A stretch of 64,000 bases of DNA from Gammaproteobacteria bacterium 28-57-27. Its GTDB lineage: Bacteria > Pseudomonadota > Gammaproteobacteria > Halothiobacillales > Halothiobacillaceae. The DNA is taken from contig NCGK01000003.1 in assembly GCA_002281735.1 (NCBI GenBank), positions 62,001 to 126,000 on the forward strand, written 5' to 3'. Positions 47,596-59,544 of the stretch are shown here, in pieces. Numbering within the stretch: the stretch's first letter is position 1; each line of letters opens with the position of its first letter. The position numbers and the translations under genes were made by a program. The notes below the pieces were generated by a model, which searched no databases, was not told the origin of the DNA, and saw nothing but the letters and a program-made list of their open reading frames with translations.

Positions 47596-47678
47596 GCTTG
47601 TCACCTTCGTAATGGATGGATGTGCTGATTCGACTGTAGAATAGCTCATCAATTGCTACAACGAATAGAGAAATCATT

Positions 47679-49550
47679 ATGCCTATCTACCGATCCCGTA
47701 CGACTACCCATGGCCGCAATATGGCTGGTGCTCGCGCCTTGTGGCGTGCCACGGGCATGAAGGATGGTGACTTTGATAAGCCGATCATTGCAATCGCAAA
47801 CTCATTTACTCAATTTGTGCCGGGGCATGTCCATCTAAAGGACATGGGGCAGCTCGTTGCACGCGAGATTGAGAAGGCGGGTGGTGTGGCTAAAGAATTC
47901 AACACGATTGCGGTGGACGATGGCATCGCCATGGGGCATGGCGGTATGTTGTACAGCCTACCGAGCCGCGATTTGATCGCCGATTCGGTTGAATATATGG
48001 TCAACGCGCACTGTGCCGACGCGCTGGTGTGCATTTCCAACTGCGACAAAATTACGCCGGGCATGTTGATGGCGGCGCTGCGCCTGAATATCCCGGTTAT
48101 TTTTGTCTCCGGTGGGCCGATGGAAGCTGGCAAAACCGCGCTTGCGGGCAAGGTTATCAAGCTTGATCTTGTGGATGCGATGATTGAGGCGGCCAACCCC
48201 AAGACCTCAGATGCCGATGTCGCGCAGATTGAGCGCTCAGCTTGCCCGACTTGCGGTTCGTGTTCCGGCATGTTTACGGCCAATTCGATGAATTGTTTGA
48301 CGGAGGCGCTGGGCTTGTCCTTGCCGGGTAATGGTTCATTGTTGGCCACGCACGCCGACCGCGAAGCTCTGTTTTTGGAAGCCGGGCGCACGATTGTCGA
48401 TTTGGCGCGGCGTTATTACGAGCAGGATGATGAGCGCGTGTTGCCGCGCTCGATTGCCACCTTCGAAGCGTTTGAAAACGCGGTGGCGCTGGACATTGCC
48501 ATGGGTGGTTCGAGCAATACGGTGCTGCATTTGCTGGCCGCAGCGCATGAGGCCAAGGTCGAATTCACCATGGCAGACATTGATCGCATCAGCCGCAAAG
48601 TGCCGCATTTGTGCAAGGTTGCACCAAGTATCCAGATTTACCATATGGAAGATGTGCATCGAGCGGGCGGCGTGTTTGGCATTCTGGGCGAGCTTGAGCG
48701 TGCTGATTTGATCCATACCGGTTGCCATACCGTACATACGCCGACCATGGGTGAGGCGCTTGATCAGTGGGATATTGCCCGCCCGACGGTGAACGAGATC
48801 GCTAAAACCCGCTTCCTCGCGGGGCCTGCCGGCATTCCGACCCAGACGGCATTCAGCCAGGCCACGCGTTGGCCGAGTCTTGATCTTGACCGCGCGCATG
48901 GCTGTATCCGTGATTTTGCTCATGCCTATAGCCTGGATGGTGGGCTTGCCGTGCTTTACGGCAATATCGCGCCGGAGGGCTGTATCGTGAAAACCGCTGG
49001 TGTGGATGCGGCAAGCCTTAAATTCAGCGGGCCTGCGCGCATTTTTGAAAGCCAGGATGCCGCAGTTGAAGCGATTTTGGGCGACAAAATCAATGCGGGT
49101 GACGTGATTGTCATTCGTTACGAGGGTCCGCGCGGTGGGCCCGGGATGCAGGAAATGCTTTATCCCACCAGTTATTTGAAGTCCAAAGGCTTGGGTAAAG
49201 CCTGCGCGTTGATTACCGACGGGCGCTTTTCAGGTGGCACATCGGGCTTGTCGATTGGTCACGTTTCGCCCGAAGCGGCGGAAGGTGGTGCGATTGGTCT
49301 GGTGGAGGAGGGGGACAGCATCATCATTGACATTCCCAATCGCACGATTGAGTTTGCTGTGAGTGATGAAGAGATTCATCGTCGCCGCGAGGCGATGGAA
49401 ACCAGGGGCATCCACGCATGGCATCCCGTGGCGCGTGAGCGTGAGGTCAGTCTTGCGCTACAGGCCTATGCCGCCATGACAACCTCAGCCTCACGCGGTG
49501 CAGTGCGCGATATTTCCCAGCTCAAGCCCAGGGTTGGGCGTGTGGTTTAA
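47679..49550 (+). CDS. ilvD: Dihydroxy-acid dehydratase
   Basis: 623-residue Fe-S dehydratase in branched-chain amino acid synthesis. Cluster cysteines in [13 protein letters not shown] and [27 protein letters not shown] and [14 protein letters not shown] near the C-terminus. Divergent from the HMA gene across 83 bp. Confidence 0.98.
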   Translation: MPIYRSRTTTHGRNMAGARALWRATGMKDGDFDKPIIAIANSFTQFVPGHVHLKDMGQLVAREIEKAGGVAKEFNTIAVDDGIAMGHGGMLYSLPSRDLIADSVEYMVNAHCADALVCISNCDKITPGMLMAALRLNIPVIFVSGGPMEAGKTALAGKVIKLDLVDAMIEAANPKTSDADVAQIERSACPTCGSCSGMFTANSMNCLTEALGLSLPGNGSLLATHADREALFLEAGRTIVDLARRYYEQDDERVLPRSIATFEAFENAVALDIAMGGSSNTVLHLLAAAHEAKVEFTMADIDRISRKVPHLCKVAPSIQIYHMEDVHRAGGVFGILGELERADLIHTGCHTVHTPTMGEALDQWDIARPTVNEIAKTRFLAGPAGIPTQTAFSQATRWPSLDLDRAHGCIRDFAHAYSLDGGLAVLYGNIAPEGCIVKTAGVDAASLKFSGPARIFESQDAAVEAILGDKINAGDVIVIRYEGPRGGPGMQEMLYPTSYLKSKGLGKACALITDGRFSGGTSGLSIGHVSPEAAEGGAIGLVEEGDSIIIDIPNRTIEFAVSDEEIHRRREAMETRGIHAWHPVAREREVSLALQAYAAMTTSASRGAVRDISQLKPRVGRVV

Positions 49551-49554
49551 GACG

Positions 49555-49905
49555 ATGGATGCACGTATCGCTGGCTTTAAGGCGCGTTTGCACAACGGAA
49601 CGGTGCTGTTTGCTGAGACGCTTGCCCTGATCGGCGAGTTGTATCGTTACGTGCCGACGGCTTTCAAGAATGGCTTAGGCGATGACGCCCTGCACAGCCC
49701 AGCAGGCACGAATGAAGGCTCGTGCAAGGTTTTCGCCTTTGCCCGGCTTAATGGCTTGTCGCCCGACGAAACATTGGCCTGCTTTGGTGAGCATTATCAG
49801 GCCGTACTGGCCGACCCTGTGGGCACAGGGCATCCGAATATCCGCCTGTTTATGCGTGATGGTTTTGCCGGGATTCGGTTTGAAGGCGCGCCTCTCGTGT
49901 CATAA
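49555..49905 (+). CDS. HopJ-type family protein
   Basis: 116 residues, matching the small HopJ type III effector family, which also occurs widely in bacteria without secretion systems. Family pattern: [16 protein letters not shown] and LACFGEHY, then [11 protein letters not shown] 49555 lies 4 bp after ilvD. Function unknown; the name does not imply effector activity here. Confidence 0.82.
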   Translation: MDARIAGFKARLHNGTVLFAETLALIGELYRYVPTAFKNGLGDDALHSPAGTNEGSCKVFAFARLNGLSPDETLACFGEHYQAVLADPVGTGHPNIRLFMRDGFAGIRFEGAPLVS

Positions 49906-49943
49906 TTGCGTCACTTTTATTTCTGTTCGTTTTTGGAGTTGCG

Positions 49944-51155
<1,212 letters not shown>

Positions 51156-51185
51156 TTCCACAACCTGCTGAAGCATTATTTTTTT

Positions 51186-51210
51186 GCCCGCGTCCTGCGG
51201 GCTTTATTTT
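51186..51210 (+). terminator. Rho-independent terminator of argG
   Basis: GCCCGC-GTCCT-GCGGGC stem-loop followed by TTTATTTT, 30 bp beyond the argG stop and just before the gloA ribosome site. Confidence 0.85.
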
Positions 51211-51222
51211 GGAGGAAATCTC

Positions 51223-51615
51223 ATGCGTATTTTGCACACTATGCTGCGGGTTGGCGATTTGGAGCGTTCGATTGCGTTTTATACCGAGGTAATGGGAATG
51301 CGCTTGATGCGGCGCAAGGATTATCCCGATGGGGAGTTCACCTTGGCATTTTTGGGTTATCAGGATGAATCCGAGGCGACTGCCTTGGAGTTGACCCACA
51401 ACTGGGGCGTGACGCATTACGAGATGGGTAATGCTTACGGACACCTCGCATTGGAAGTTGACGATGTTTATGCGGCGGTGGATGCCATTCGCGCGCGCGG
51501 CGGCAAGATTATTCGTGAGGCCGGAGCGATGAATGCAGGTTCGACCATTATCGCTTTTGTGGAAGACCCGGATGGCTACCATATTGAATTGCTGGCAGCC
51601 AAAGTTGGTGTCTGA
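51223..51615 (+). CDS. gloA: Lactoylglutathione lyase (glyoxalase I)
   Basis: 130-residue metalloenzyme that detoxifies methylglyoxal. HTMLRVGDLERSIAFYTEVMGM begins with the first metal ligand His; E in ALELTHNWG, H in YGHLALEVDD and E in YHIELLA complete the set. GGAGGAAATC ribosome site. Confidence 0.96.
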   Translation: MRILHTMLRVGDLERSIAFYTEVMGMRLMRRKDYPDGEFTLAFLGYQDESEATALELTHNWGVTHYEMGNAYGHLALEVDDVYAAVDAIRARGGKIIREAGAMNAGSTIIAFVEDPDGYHIELLAAKVGV

Positions 51616-52003
51616 TGGTTTGTAGGTGGATTTATAACAGTTAACAAAGGTGTCATAAATCTGGATATGGAGCAGGAACTTAGCGTTTTATTCTTTTGTC
51701 CTGCACAGACTTTTCCACAGAAAATGTGGATGACTTTTGAGGCTAAGTAAAAAATTTAGTCCACAAGCGCTGTCAAGACCTTGACAGCGCTGAATGTCCA
51801 ATTATTTTCACGGCGTGTTGTTTGTAACTCATTGATTTTATTTATTGAAAAGTGGATTGGTTGAATTTTGACCAGCGCATTGCAAGCCCTTTTCTGATGC
51901 GGGTTGGCAATGTTTTCAACGGGGTTATCCACAGCTTCATCCACGTCAAATGTGTGAAAAAGAAGTTCTCAATTGGCTCAATGTTGGCGGTTAAAATTTT
52001 TTA
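51616..52003. other. AT-rich non-coding region with DnaA-box-like sites
   Basis: 388 bp without a gene. A perfect DnaA box TTATCCACA lies at 51925-51933. Near-matches are TTTTCCACA (51711-51719), its inverted neighbour TGTGGATGA (51725-51733) and TCATCCACG (51937-51945). A 26-base palindrome around AGCGCTGTCAAG / CTTGACAGCGCT lies near 51767-51792, and an AT-rich run lies at 51797-51860. It also contains the hrpB promoter. Whether DnaA binds is untested. Confidence 0.5.
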
Positions 52004-54580
52004 ATGAACGCATTTGATTACGCTGCGCTTGATCTGCCTATCGTTGAAATTTTGCCCAAAGTATTGGCGCAACTTGCGCACAAGAACGTGTTGGTGCTTG
52101 AAGCTGCGCCCGGAGCGGGCAAGAGTTCGCTGGTTCCTCTGGCTTTACTTGGCCAAAACTGGCTGGGCGCACAAAAAATTCTGCTGCTTGAGCCTCGCCG
52201 CATTGCCGCGCGCGCCACGGCGGAGCGTATGGCTTCTCTGCTTGGCGAAAGTGTCGGCGAAACCGTGGGCTATCAAATGCGCATGGAGCGGCGCATTTCG
52301 GCCAAAACTCGGATCGTGGTGGTCACCGAAGGGGTTTTGACCCGCATGTTGCAGGATGATCCCGCGCTTGAAGGTGTGGGTGCGGTCATCTTTGATGAAT
52401 TCCACGAGCGCAGCGTGCAGGCCGATCTGGGCTTGGCGCTGTGTCTGCAGGCGCAGCAAACCCTGCGTGGCGATTTGCGCCTGCTGGTGATGTCCGCCAC
52501 GCTGGATGGGGTTGGGCTGGCGGAGCGTCTGGATGCGTCGGTGGTGCAAAGCGTAGGAAGGATGTTTCCAGTCGCGCTGCATTACCTGCCGCCTGCGCGC
52601 GGTGTTGGGCTGGAGGCGCATTTGGCCGTGGTGGTCAAGCGTGCACTCGCAGAGGTTCGCGGCGATGTATTGGTCTTTTTGCCCGGCAAACGCGAGATTC
52701 AGCGTGCGGCGGAGGCTCTGGCCGCGCATTCCTTGCCTGCGGTGACGGTTTTACCACTGCATGGCGAGCTGGATATTAAGGCGCAACATGCCGTGCTAAG
52801 TCGTGATGCCTCACGTCGTCGGGTGATTTTGGCAACCAATATTGCCGAAACCAGCTTGACGATCGAGGGCGTGCAGGCGGTGGTGGATAGCGGGCTGGTG
52901 CGGGTGGCGCAGTTTGACCCGGCTACGGGCATGACCCGCCTGGTCACCCAAAAAATCAGCCGCGCCAATGCCGAGCAGCGGCGCGGACGTGCCGGGCGCC
53001 TGAGTGCGGGCGTGTGTTATCGGCTGTGGGGAGAAAGTGAGCATACCGCCCTGATGCCGCAGACCGAGCCTGAGATTCGGCGTGCGGACATGCTGCCTTT
53101 GGCGCTGGAACTGGCGGCATGGGGAGCCTCGGCAGATGAGCTGTTCTGGCTGGATGCGCCGCCGACCGCGCTGCTGGTGCAGGCGCAGCAAACCCTGCAG
53201 GCACTCGGGGCGCTGGATAGTCATGCACGCATCACGGCGCATGGTCGTGCGCTTGCCACCATGCCCCTGCACCCGCGTTTGGCGCATGTGTTGCTGCGCG
53301 GGGCGGCGCTTGGGCAGGCGCGTCTGGCCTGCGAGCTGGCGGCGCTATTGTCCGAGCGCGAGCTTTTGCGTGGGCAGACCGTGCGCGTGCATAGCGATCT
53401 GGCGCTGCGCCTGGAGGTGTTGCGTCACGGCAAGGCAGCCTTGTCGGCCTTGTATCACAGCGGGCTTGAGGTGGACGAGGCGGCGCGAGCGCAGGCGCGG
53501 CGGGTGGTTGAAGACTTGCTGCGGCGGGTTCCGTCGAATTCATCGACATCCGCCCCAGATGAGCAGGAGAGCATCGGTGCGCTGGTTGCGCTGGCCTATC
53601 CCGAACGACTGGCCAAGGCCGTGGGCGAGGGGCGCTTTGTGCTGGCCAGCGGGCGTGCGAGCCAGCTTGATCGCCTTGACGTTCTGGCGCAGGAGTCATG
53701 GCTGGCAGTGGCTCATGTGGGCTTGAACGAAGCGCAAGGCGGCAATGCGCGGGTGTTTCTGGCGGCAAAAATCAGTCAGGCTGCGATTGAACGGCATTTT
53801 GGCGAGCAGATTATTTCCCATGCAAGTGTGGAGTGGGATGCGCGCGTCGAGGCGGTAAGTGCACGCACACAGCGTCGTTTGGGCAATCTTTTACTGGAGG
53901 ACAAACCACTTTCGACGGTTAGCGAAGAAGTCAGGCAAGTCGCATTCCTGCAAGGTATTCGCGTGCATGGTCTGGCCTGTCTTCCTTGGCAGGACAGACA
54001 CCACCAATGGCGAGGCAGGGTTATGTTGCTGCGTCGCGTGCGTGGCGAGGACTGGCCTGATATGGCCGATGAGGCTCTGCTGGCCGGTCTGGAGGGCTGG
54101 CTTGCGCCGTTTGTGCAGGGTATGAGCCGACTGGCGCATCTGGAACGGCTTGATCTGGACGCCGCGCTGCGCGCCATGCTTGATTGGCCAAAGCAGTCGG
54201 AACTGGAACGCCTCGTGCCCACGCACCTGTTTGTGCCTAGCGGCTCGCAGATTGCCTTGGATTATGCGCCGATCATGGAAGGCGCGGCGCAGCCCGTGCT
54301 GGCGGTCAAATTACAGGAACTATTCGGTCAGGCCGACACGCCGTGCGTGCTCGATGGCCGCGTGGCCGTGATGATCCACTTACTTTCCCCGGCGCAAAAA
54401 CCGCTGGCGGTGACGCAGGATCTGGCCAGCTTCTGGCGTGGCGCGTATCAGGATGTGCGCAAAGACATGCGCGGCAGGTATCCAAAACACCCCTGGCCGG
54501 AAGACCCGCAAAATGCGGTACCAACCAGGTTGACGAAAAAGGCATTGGGAAGGGTGACAGGAAATGTTGGCGGGAGTTGA
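52004..54580 (+). CDS. hrpB: HrpB, ATP-dependent DEAH-box helicase
   Basis: 858-residue RNA helicase-like protein. Walker A EAAPGAGKSSLVP (about 33-45), DEFH box (IFDEFHERS near 130), SAT, and helicase C motif QRRGRAGRLSAGVCYRLW. The C-terminal HrpB-specific domain (KALGRVTG end) is present. Length fits family. Role in E. coli is poorly defined. Confidence 0.95.
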   Translation: MNAFDYAALDLPIVEILPKVLAQLAHKNVLVLEAAPGAGKSSLVPLALLGQNWLGAQKILLLEPRRIAARATAERMASLLGESVGETVGYQMRMERRISAKTRIVVVTEGVLTRMLQDDPALEGVGAVIFDEFHERSVQADLGLALCLQAQQTLRGDLRLLVMSATLDGVGLAERLDASVVQSVGRMFPVALHYLPPARGVGLEAHLAVVVKRALAEVRGDVLVFLPGKREIQRAAEALAAHSLPAVTVLPLHGELDIKAQHAVLSRDASRRRVILATNIAETSLTIEGVQAVVDSGLVRVAQFDPATGMTRLVTQKISRANAEQRRGRAGRLSAGVCYRLWGESEHTALMPQTEPEIRRADMLPLALELAAWGASADELFWLDAPPTALLVQAQQTLQALGALDSHARITAHGRALATMPLHPRLAHVLLRGAALGQARLACELAALLSERELLRGQTVRVHSDLALRLEVLRHGKAALSALYHSGLEVDEAARAQARRVVEDLLRRVPSNSSTSAPDEQESIGALVALAYPERLAKAVGEGRFVLASGRASQLDRLDVLAQESWLAVAHVGLNEAQGGNARVFLAAKISQAAIERHFGEQIISHASVEWDARVEAVSARTQRRLGNLLLEDKPLSTVSEEVRQVAFLQGIRVHGLACLPWQDRHHQWRGRVMLLRRVRGEDWPDMADEALLAGLEGWLAPFVQGMSRLAHLERLDLDAALRAMLDWPKQSELERLVPTHLFVPSGSQIALDYAPIMEGAAQPVLAVKLQELFGQADTPCVLDGRVAVMIHLLSPAQKPLAVTQDLASFWRGAYQDVRKDMRGRYPKHPWPEDPQNAVPTRLTKKALGRVTGNVGGS

Positions 54581-54592
54581 AACAGTCGTTGT

Positions 54593-54618
54593 CGTTCCCA
54601 CGCTGGAGCGTGGGAACG
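54593..54618. repeat. CGTTCCCACGCT palindrome, third copy
   Basis: Perfect 26-base palindrome-like hairpin (CGTTCCCACGCT / AGCGTGGGAACG), also seen at 3304-3329 and 3393-3417. Between convergent hrpB and nadB, so it may act as a bidirectional terminator. Confidence 0.8.
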
Positions 54619-54641
54619 ACAAACTCCGTTTTTCCAAGTAT

Positions 54642-56264
54642 TTATTCCCTGATTTCATGTGGTAGCAGCACCGTATTCCCCGGCTCACGGTCAATTAAGT
54701 CAGGGTAGTCAAGAATATAGTGCAGCCCACGGCTTTCTTTGCGTTGCATGGCGCTTTGTACGATCAGTTCGGCCACGGTGACCAGGTTGCGTAGTTCGAT
54801 CAGGTTATGGGTGACGCGGAAGTTGCCGTAATACTCGTCGATCTCGCGCTTGAGCAGTTCGATGCGGTTCATGGCGCGGCTCAGGCGCTTGCGGGTGCGC
54901 ACGATGCCGACGTAGTCCCACATGGTTTGCCGCAGTTCGTGCCAGTTGTGGCTGACCACGACTTCTTCGTCCGAGTCGGTGACCTGGCTTTCGTCCCAGG
55001 CCGGGATGTCGATGTCCATGCTGCCTGGTACTGGGTTTTCGCGGCGGCGGCGCGCAATGTCGAGTGCGGCGGCGCGGCCATACACCAGGCATTCGAGCAG
55101 GGAGTTGCTGGCCAGGCGGTTGGCGCCGTGCAGTCCGGTGTGGCTGACCTCGCCAACGGCGTACAGGTTGGCAATATCGGTGCGGCCTTGGGCGTCCACC
55201 ATCACGCCGCCGCAGGTGTAATGCGCGGCAGGAACCACAGGGATCGGTTGGCGGGTGATGTCGTAGCCATATTCAAGGCAGCGGGCGTAGATGGTGGGAA
55301 AGTGTTCGCGTACAAACTCAGGCGGTTTGTGGCTGATGTCGAGATAGACACAATCCAAACCGAGGCGCTTCATTTCATGGTCAATGGCACGCGCCACCAC
55401 ATCCCGTGGGGCAAGCTCGCCGCGTGCGTCGTAGCGCTGCATAAACGGTGTGCCGTCAGGTAGAACCAACCGCCCACCTTCGCCGCGTACAGCTTCGGAA
55501 ATCAGGAAGGTCTTGGCGCGCGGTTCATACAGCGCGGTGGGGTGGAACTGCATGAACTCGAGGTTGGCGACCCGGCAACCTGCGCGCCAAGCCATGGCGA
55601 TGCCGTCCCCGGTCGAGCCGTCCGGGTTGGTGGTATACAGGTAAACCTTGCTCGCGCCGCCGGTGGCCAGCACGATGCAGTGGGCGCGCAGGGTTTCGAT
55701 ATGCCCGCTGCTGCGGTTGAGTGCGTATACACCGATACAGCGGTTGTCTTCAGGTGCTTGTGTCAATCCAAGTCGTGCGCTGGTGATAAGGTCAATGGCC
55801 GTGTGGTTATCCAGCAGGGTCAGCGTTTTACGTGCGCGCGCGGCGTTCAGCAAGGTCGTTTCCAATGCGGCACCGGTCGCATCATGTGCGTGAGCCACAC
55901 GACGATGGCTATGTCCGCCTTCGCGGGTGAGATGCAGCTTGCCTTGTTCACGGGTAAACGGCATGCCGAGGCGTTGCAACCACTCCATGAGTTGTGGTGC
56001 TTCGCGCACGATGCGCTCGACAACTGCGGGGTCGGGCAGTCCTACACCTGCATCGAGCGTGTCATGGATATGCTTTTCAAAGCTGTCGTGCACGTCCATC
56101 ACCGCCGCAATTCCGCCTTGTGCCCATTGCGTACTGCCTTCATCCATGGCGTTTTTAGCCAGAATCGCTACACGCAAACCCGCGGGCAAGTGCAGTGCGC
56201 AGCTTAATCCAGCGGCACCGCTGCCGAGGATAAGGACATCAAAAGGAGCGCGTGCATTTTGCAT
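54642..56264 (-). CDS. nadB: L-aspartate oxidase
   Basis: 540-residue flavoenzyme for the first step of de novo NAD synthesis. FAD site [47 protein letters not shown] and [15 protein letters not shown] [16 protein letters not shown] active-site arginines. ATG 56264 ([11 protein letters not shown]) precedes the FAD motif directly; longer in-frame extensions upstream overlap the rpoE control region. Divergent from rpoE, the common arrangement. Confidence 0.96.
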   Translation of the reverse strand: MQNARAPFDVLILGSGAAGLSCALHLPAGLRVAILAKNAMDEGSTQWAQGGIAAVMDVHDSFEKHIHDTLDAGVGLPDPAVVERIVREAPQLMEWLQRLGMPFTREQGKLHLTREGGHSHRRVAHAHDATGAALETTLLNAARARKTLTLLDNHTAIDLITSARLGLTQAPEDNRCIGVYALNRSSGHIETLRAHCIVLATGGASKVYLYTTNPDGSTGDGIAMAWRAGCRVANLEFMQFHPTALYEPRAKTFLISEAVRGEGGRLVLPDGTPFMQRYDARGELAPRDVVARAIDHEMKRLGLDCVYLDISHKPPEFVREHFPTIYARCLEYGYDITRQPIPVVPAAHYTCGGVMVDAQGRTDIANLYAVGEVSHTGLHGANRLASNSLLECLVYGRAAALDIARRRRENPVPGSMDIDIPAWDESQVTDSDEEVVVSHNWHELRQTMWDYVGIVRTRKRLSRAMNRIELLKREIDEYYGNFRVTHNLIELRNLVTVAELIVQSAMQRKESRGLHYILDYPDLIDREPGNTVLLPHEIRE

Positions 56265-56396
56265 GTGGAATTTTGTCCGCTGGATGGGTTGATTTGGCAA
56301 GAATGTAACATCATGTTCACAAGCATTGCCTGCTGTATTATCTATGCAACACGAGCCAAGGCACAGGCCAGAATACAGGCCTGTGCGCCAATGATG

Positions 56397-56423
56397 GAAC
56401 CTTCGCACCCCTTCTGCGTCTCA
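56397..56423 (+). promoter_or_regulatory. Sigma-E-type promoter of rpoE
   Basis: GAACCT-N16-TCTCA resembles the sigma-E consensus GAACTT-N16/17-TCTGA, one change in each half, with exact spacing. It lies 51 bp before the rpoE ATG and would give the known autoregulation of rpoE. Confidence 0.7.
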
Positions 56424-56473
56424 GGCATTCAGCTTGAATTAAGTTTGGGGTATTTAATGGGAATGCAGTCACT

Positions 56474-57100
56474 ATGTCAGTCCGCCCCAAGGGTCAAGAA
56501 CCGGGACGAATACCCTCGCCAAGGCTGGATGCTTCTGCCAGCGATCAGCAGTTGGTGGAGCTTGCCAAAGCAGGCGACCCGTATGCGTTTGAGTTGCTGT
56601 TGCGCAAATATCAGCACAAGGTAAGCAAGCTCATTATGCGTTACGTGCGTGACATGGATGAAGCGCTGGATTTAACTCAGGAAACGTTTGTCAAAGCTTG
56701 GAAGGCTCTGCCCGCGTTTCGTGGTGAGTCGGCTTTTTATACCTGGCTGTACCGCATTGCGGTGAATACAGCGAAGAACTACCTCTCCACGGCCTATCAT
56801 CAGGCGCGTATGGTGGATCTGGATGCCGACGAAACGGATCAATATGCCGATACACCGGGGCTGGTCACACGCGATACGCCGGAAACGGTGATGAATGGTG
56901 AGGAATTGCACCGTGTGCTTAAAAAAGCATTGAGTGAGTTGCCTGAAGATCTGCGTTCGGCCATTACGCTGCGCGAATTTGAGGGTTTGAGTTACGAGGA
57001 AATCGCTGAGGTGATGGATTGTCCGATTGGCACCGTGCGCTCGCGCATTTTCCGCGCACGCGAGGCCATTGATAAACATTTACAGGCATTCATGGTTTAG
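56474..57100 (+). CDS. rpoE: RNA polymerase sigma-E factor (RpoE/AlgU)
   Basis: 208-residue ECF sigma factor for envelope stress. Region 2 (QLVELAKAGDPYAFELLLRKYQ, DLTQETFVKAWKAL, FYTWLYRIAVNTAKNYL) and region 4 (LREFEGLSYEEIAEVM, PIGTVRSRIFRAREAID). About 15 residues longer at the N-terminus than E. coli RpoE. Followed by its anti-sigma and sensor genes. Confidence 0.97.
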   Translation: MSVRPKGQEPGRIPSPRLDASASDQQLVELAKAGDPYAFELLLRKYQHKVSKLIMRYVRDMDEALDLTQETFVKAWKALPAFRGESAFYTWLYRIAVNTAKNYLSTAYHQARMVDLDADETDQYADTPGLVTRDTPETVMNGEELHRVLKKALSELPEDLRSAITLREFEGLSYEEIAEVMDCPIGTVRSRIFRAREAIDKHLQAFMV

Positions 57101-57160
57101 CTTTTTCCACGTTGCCCTTTCCATGTTGGGTTAGAACATATTTTTTCGAGGTTTAATGGC

Positions 57161-57847
57161 ATGAACACGCCCATGACGACGGCCAACGATGATGAACTGC
57201 TTTCCGCCTTCGCGGACGATGCCTTATCCGAAGGCGAAGTGCGGCAAGTACTGTCGCGTTTGCGCACTGCACCACGCGGCACGCAGCACGATGCAGCACG
57301 CCGTTTGGAGCGTTACGCCTTGTTGGGTGAGTTGATGCGCGCCGAGGCGGACTCGCCCTTATTTGCCGTGGCTGCCCAATCTCGTGCCACGCGTGATACC
57401 CCGCGTGATGTAGTAGGTACGGTGATGCAGCAGATTGCAACAGAAGCGGCGCAAGCTCAGGCTCCTCAGCCCGTGTCCGTGACACACAAGCCCAGCCGCT
57501 GGAACGACTGGTTACAAGGCTGGCGTGCTCCAGCCCTGTCGATGGCTTTGGCGGCGAGCGTGGCGGGGGTGATGCTGGTCGTGGTGCAGGATGCAGGGGT
57601 CAGCCCGGATGAGCCGGTTATCAGTGCAGACAACGCCGCACCGCTAGGAAGCGAGTATCGTGCCGCAGTGCCTGACTTAACTGAGCCGACTGTAAGAAGC
57701 ACCAACCGTTTGGCTGAAGCAGACACCGTTTCGGATGCGGATGCTTTGCCGGATGCCTACTTATTGCAGCATCTGGCTAACGCTGAAGGTGGCCCGATGC
57801 GCACCTTATCGTCCAATGTACGCCTAGCTTCTTACGAGCGTCCCTAA
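57161..57847 (+). CDS. rseA: RseA/MucA, anti-sigma-E factor
   Basis: 228-residue inner-membrane protein that holds sigma-E until cleaved by DegS and RseP (encoded at 38980). N-terminal cytoplasmic sigma-binding domain (DDELLSAFADDALSEGEVRQVL, RLERYALLGELMR), one membrane helix (about 126-142, LSMALAASVAGVMLVVV) and a periplasmic tail. The TAATG overlap couples it to rseB. Confidence 0.92.
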   Translation: MNTPMTTANDDELLSAFADDALSEGEVRQVLSRLRTAPRGTQHDAARRLERYALLGELMRAEADSPLFAVAAQSRATRDTPRDVVGTVMQQIATEAAQAQAPQPVSVTHKPSRWNDWLQGWRAPALSMALAASVAGVMLVVVQDAGVSPDEPVISADNAAPLGSEYRAAVPDLTEPTVRSTNRLAEADTVSDADALPDAYLLQHLANAEGGPMRTLSSNVRLASYERP

Positions 57848-58923
57848 TGCGATTGAATCCTTTATTCTCTGTTGGGGTCGGCTTTATTTTTGTGCTGGCA
57901 GTTGGGGTGGCGCAGGCCGAGGGTGAAGTCGTTTTTCCGATGCCGGAGTCAGTGCCAAGCGTGGCGGATGAGGATGCGGTGCTTCTTTTGAAACGCATGG
58001 CTGCAGCGATGCAAACCACCAACTACGAGGGTTTGTTGCTGCACATGCGCGGTGGCGAAGCACGCAGTATGCGTGTCTTTCACCGTTATGATGCGGAGCA
58101 TGGCGAGCGCGAACACTTGCTTAGCCTGGATGGAAAGCCATTTGAGGTGATTCAGGATGCCAATGGATGCACCTGTGTTTGGCCGCAAGCGCGTTTCATG
58201 GTGGTGGGGCAAACCCCTGCATTCAATGGACGTTTATCCACGGAGCGCTTTGCCGAAACGCGTACGCTCAGTTCCTTCTACACCATCACTCGCCAGGATT
58301 ATGCGCGGGTAGGTGGCATGGCGTGTCGTTTGGTTAAACTGGAACCCAAGGATGCTTATCGTTTTGGTTATCGGCTGTGCATTCACGAGTCCAGCGCCAT
58401 GCTGCTAAACCTTGAGGTTTTTGATGGTGATCGCCGCCTTGAGTTAAGCCAGTTCACCCAGTTGCGCGTGCAAAGGGGCGAAGGTGCGGATGATATGCGC
58501 CTGTTTACCAATACCGATGGCTTTCGGATCGTTAAAGATATGCGCCCTGCGCCTGCTGCGCAGCCCCCTGCCTCATTTCAGACCAGTTGGGTGGCTACCC
58601 AATTACCTCAGGGCTATCTTCTGCGCTCCGCTGAGTTACGCACGAGTCCACATACCCAAAAGCCTTTGGAACAGCTGATTTTTTCGGATGGCCTGGGCAG
58701 TGTTTCGGTGTTCATTGAGCGCTTTGAAGGCGCAGGGCTCATTCCTCCTTCTCATCCTGCCCCCCCTCCTGAGGCTGGAAGACTGCCGCCGCCTCCTCGC
58801 GGTGTCATGCAGCGCGTGGTGCGTGATGCCGATGGCTATCGACTCACGGCAGTCGGCGATGCACCTGAAGCTGCGATGCGCATGATGCTGGATGGCATGC
58901 AGCCAACCTCGGCTCGTCCATAA
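57847..58923 (+). CDS. rseB: RseB/MucB, periplasmic regulator of sigma-E
   Basis: 358 residues. Signal peptide (ending GVAQA) then a LolA-like domain sensing mislocalised lipoproteins and LPS, protecting RseA from cleavage. Family segments: LLKRMAAAMQTTNYEGLL, YRFGYRLCIHESSAMLL and WVATQLPQGYLL. A Pro-rich stretch (about 302-320, APPPEAGRLPPPPRG) interrupts the C-terminal domain. Confidence 0.92.
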   Translation: MRLNPLFSVGVGFIFVLAVGVAQAEGEVVFPMPESVPSVADEDAVLLLKRMAAAMQTTNYEGLLLHMRGGEARSMRVFHRYDAEHGEREHLLSLDGKPFEVIQDANGCTCVWPQARFMVVGQTPAFNGRLSTERFAETRTLSSFYTITRQDYARVGGMACRLVKLEPKDAYRFGYRLCIHESSAMLLNLEVFDGDRRLELSQFTQLRVQRGEGADDMRLFTNTDGFRIVKDMRPAPAAQPPASFQTSWVATQLPQGYLLRSAELRTSPHTQKPLEQLIFSDGLGSVSVFIERFEGAGLIPPSHPAPPPEAGRLPPPPRGVMQRVVRDADGYRLTAVGDAPEAAMRMMLDGMQPTSARP

Positions 58924-58934
58924 GGAACGGCACC

Positions 58935-59447
58935 ATGCTGGAAACCCAGGGTCGCGTGATTGCTGTTGAAGCTGGCTTTGCTTGGGTGGAAAGCGTGCGT
59001 CAAAGCGGTTGTGGCAGTTGTGCGTCCAAAGGTGCCTGCGGTAGCCAGCTTTTGGGTGAGGCGCTGGCGCCCTCGTCCTCCAATCAGGCCTTGAATAGGG
59101 TACGGGCACAAGACGCCCTGGGCGTGCAGGTTGGCGATACGGTGGTGCTGGGGGTCGCAGAAGAAGGGGCGTTGCGTGCGGCGTTTTTAATCTACGGTCT
59201 ACCGCTATTGGGATTGTTGTTAGGTGTGTTGCTGGCGCAACCTTGGGGCGATCTTTGGGCGATGGTCGCAGGCATGATGGGTCTAGGGCTGGCGATGGGG
59301 GTGGTGTGGCTGCTGGGGCGTAGCGCACGGCACGAATCGCGTGCATCGAACAACCTTCAACCGCAGATATTGGCGCGTATTGCATCGGCTCCACTGGCTG
59401 CGGATGCGGCGCGACTCAATATCATTCCCATCCAAAAGTTACATTAG
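58935..59447 (+). CDS. rseC: RseC/MucC family protein
   Basis: 170-residue inner-membrane protein. The N-terminal cysteine motif SGCGSCASKGACG and two central membrane helices (about 77-93 and 98-120) define the family, which modulates sigma-E and SoxR reduction. AAGGAA ribosome site. It ends the rseABC set; no mucD (degP) gene follows, lepA comes next. Confidence 0.9.
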   Translation: MLETQGRVIAVEAGFAWVESVRQSGCGSCASKGACGSQLLGEALAPSSSNQALNRVRAQDALGVQVGDTVVLGVAEEGALRAAFLIYGLPLLGLLLGVLLAQPWGDLWAMVAGMMGLGLAMGVVWLLGRSARHESRASNNLQPQILARIASAPLAADAARLNIIPIQKLH

Positions 59448-59544
59448 CTGGCTGCCAGCGAGGTTAAGACTGTGAAGCCAAAACAGAGGTTAGAGTCTTT
59501 GAACTGCTATACTCCGCGCCTTTGTTAAACGATACGCGCACCTC

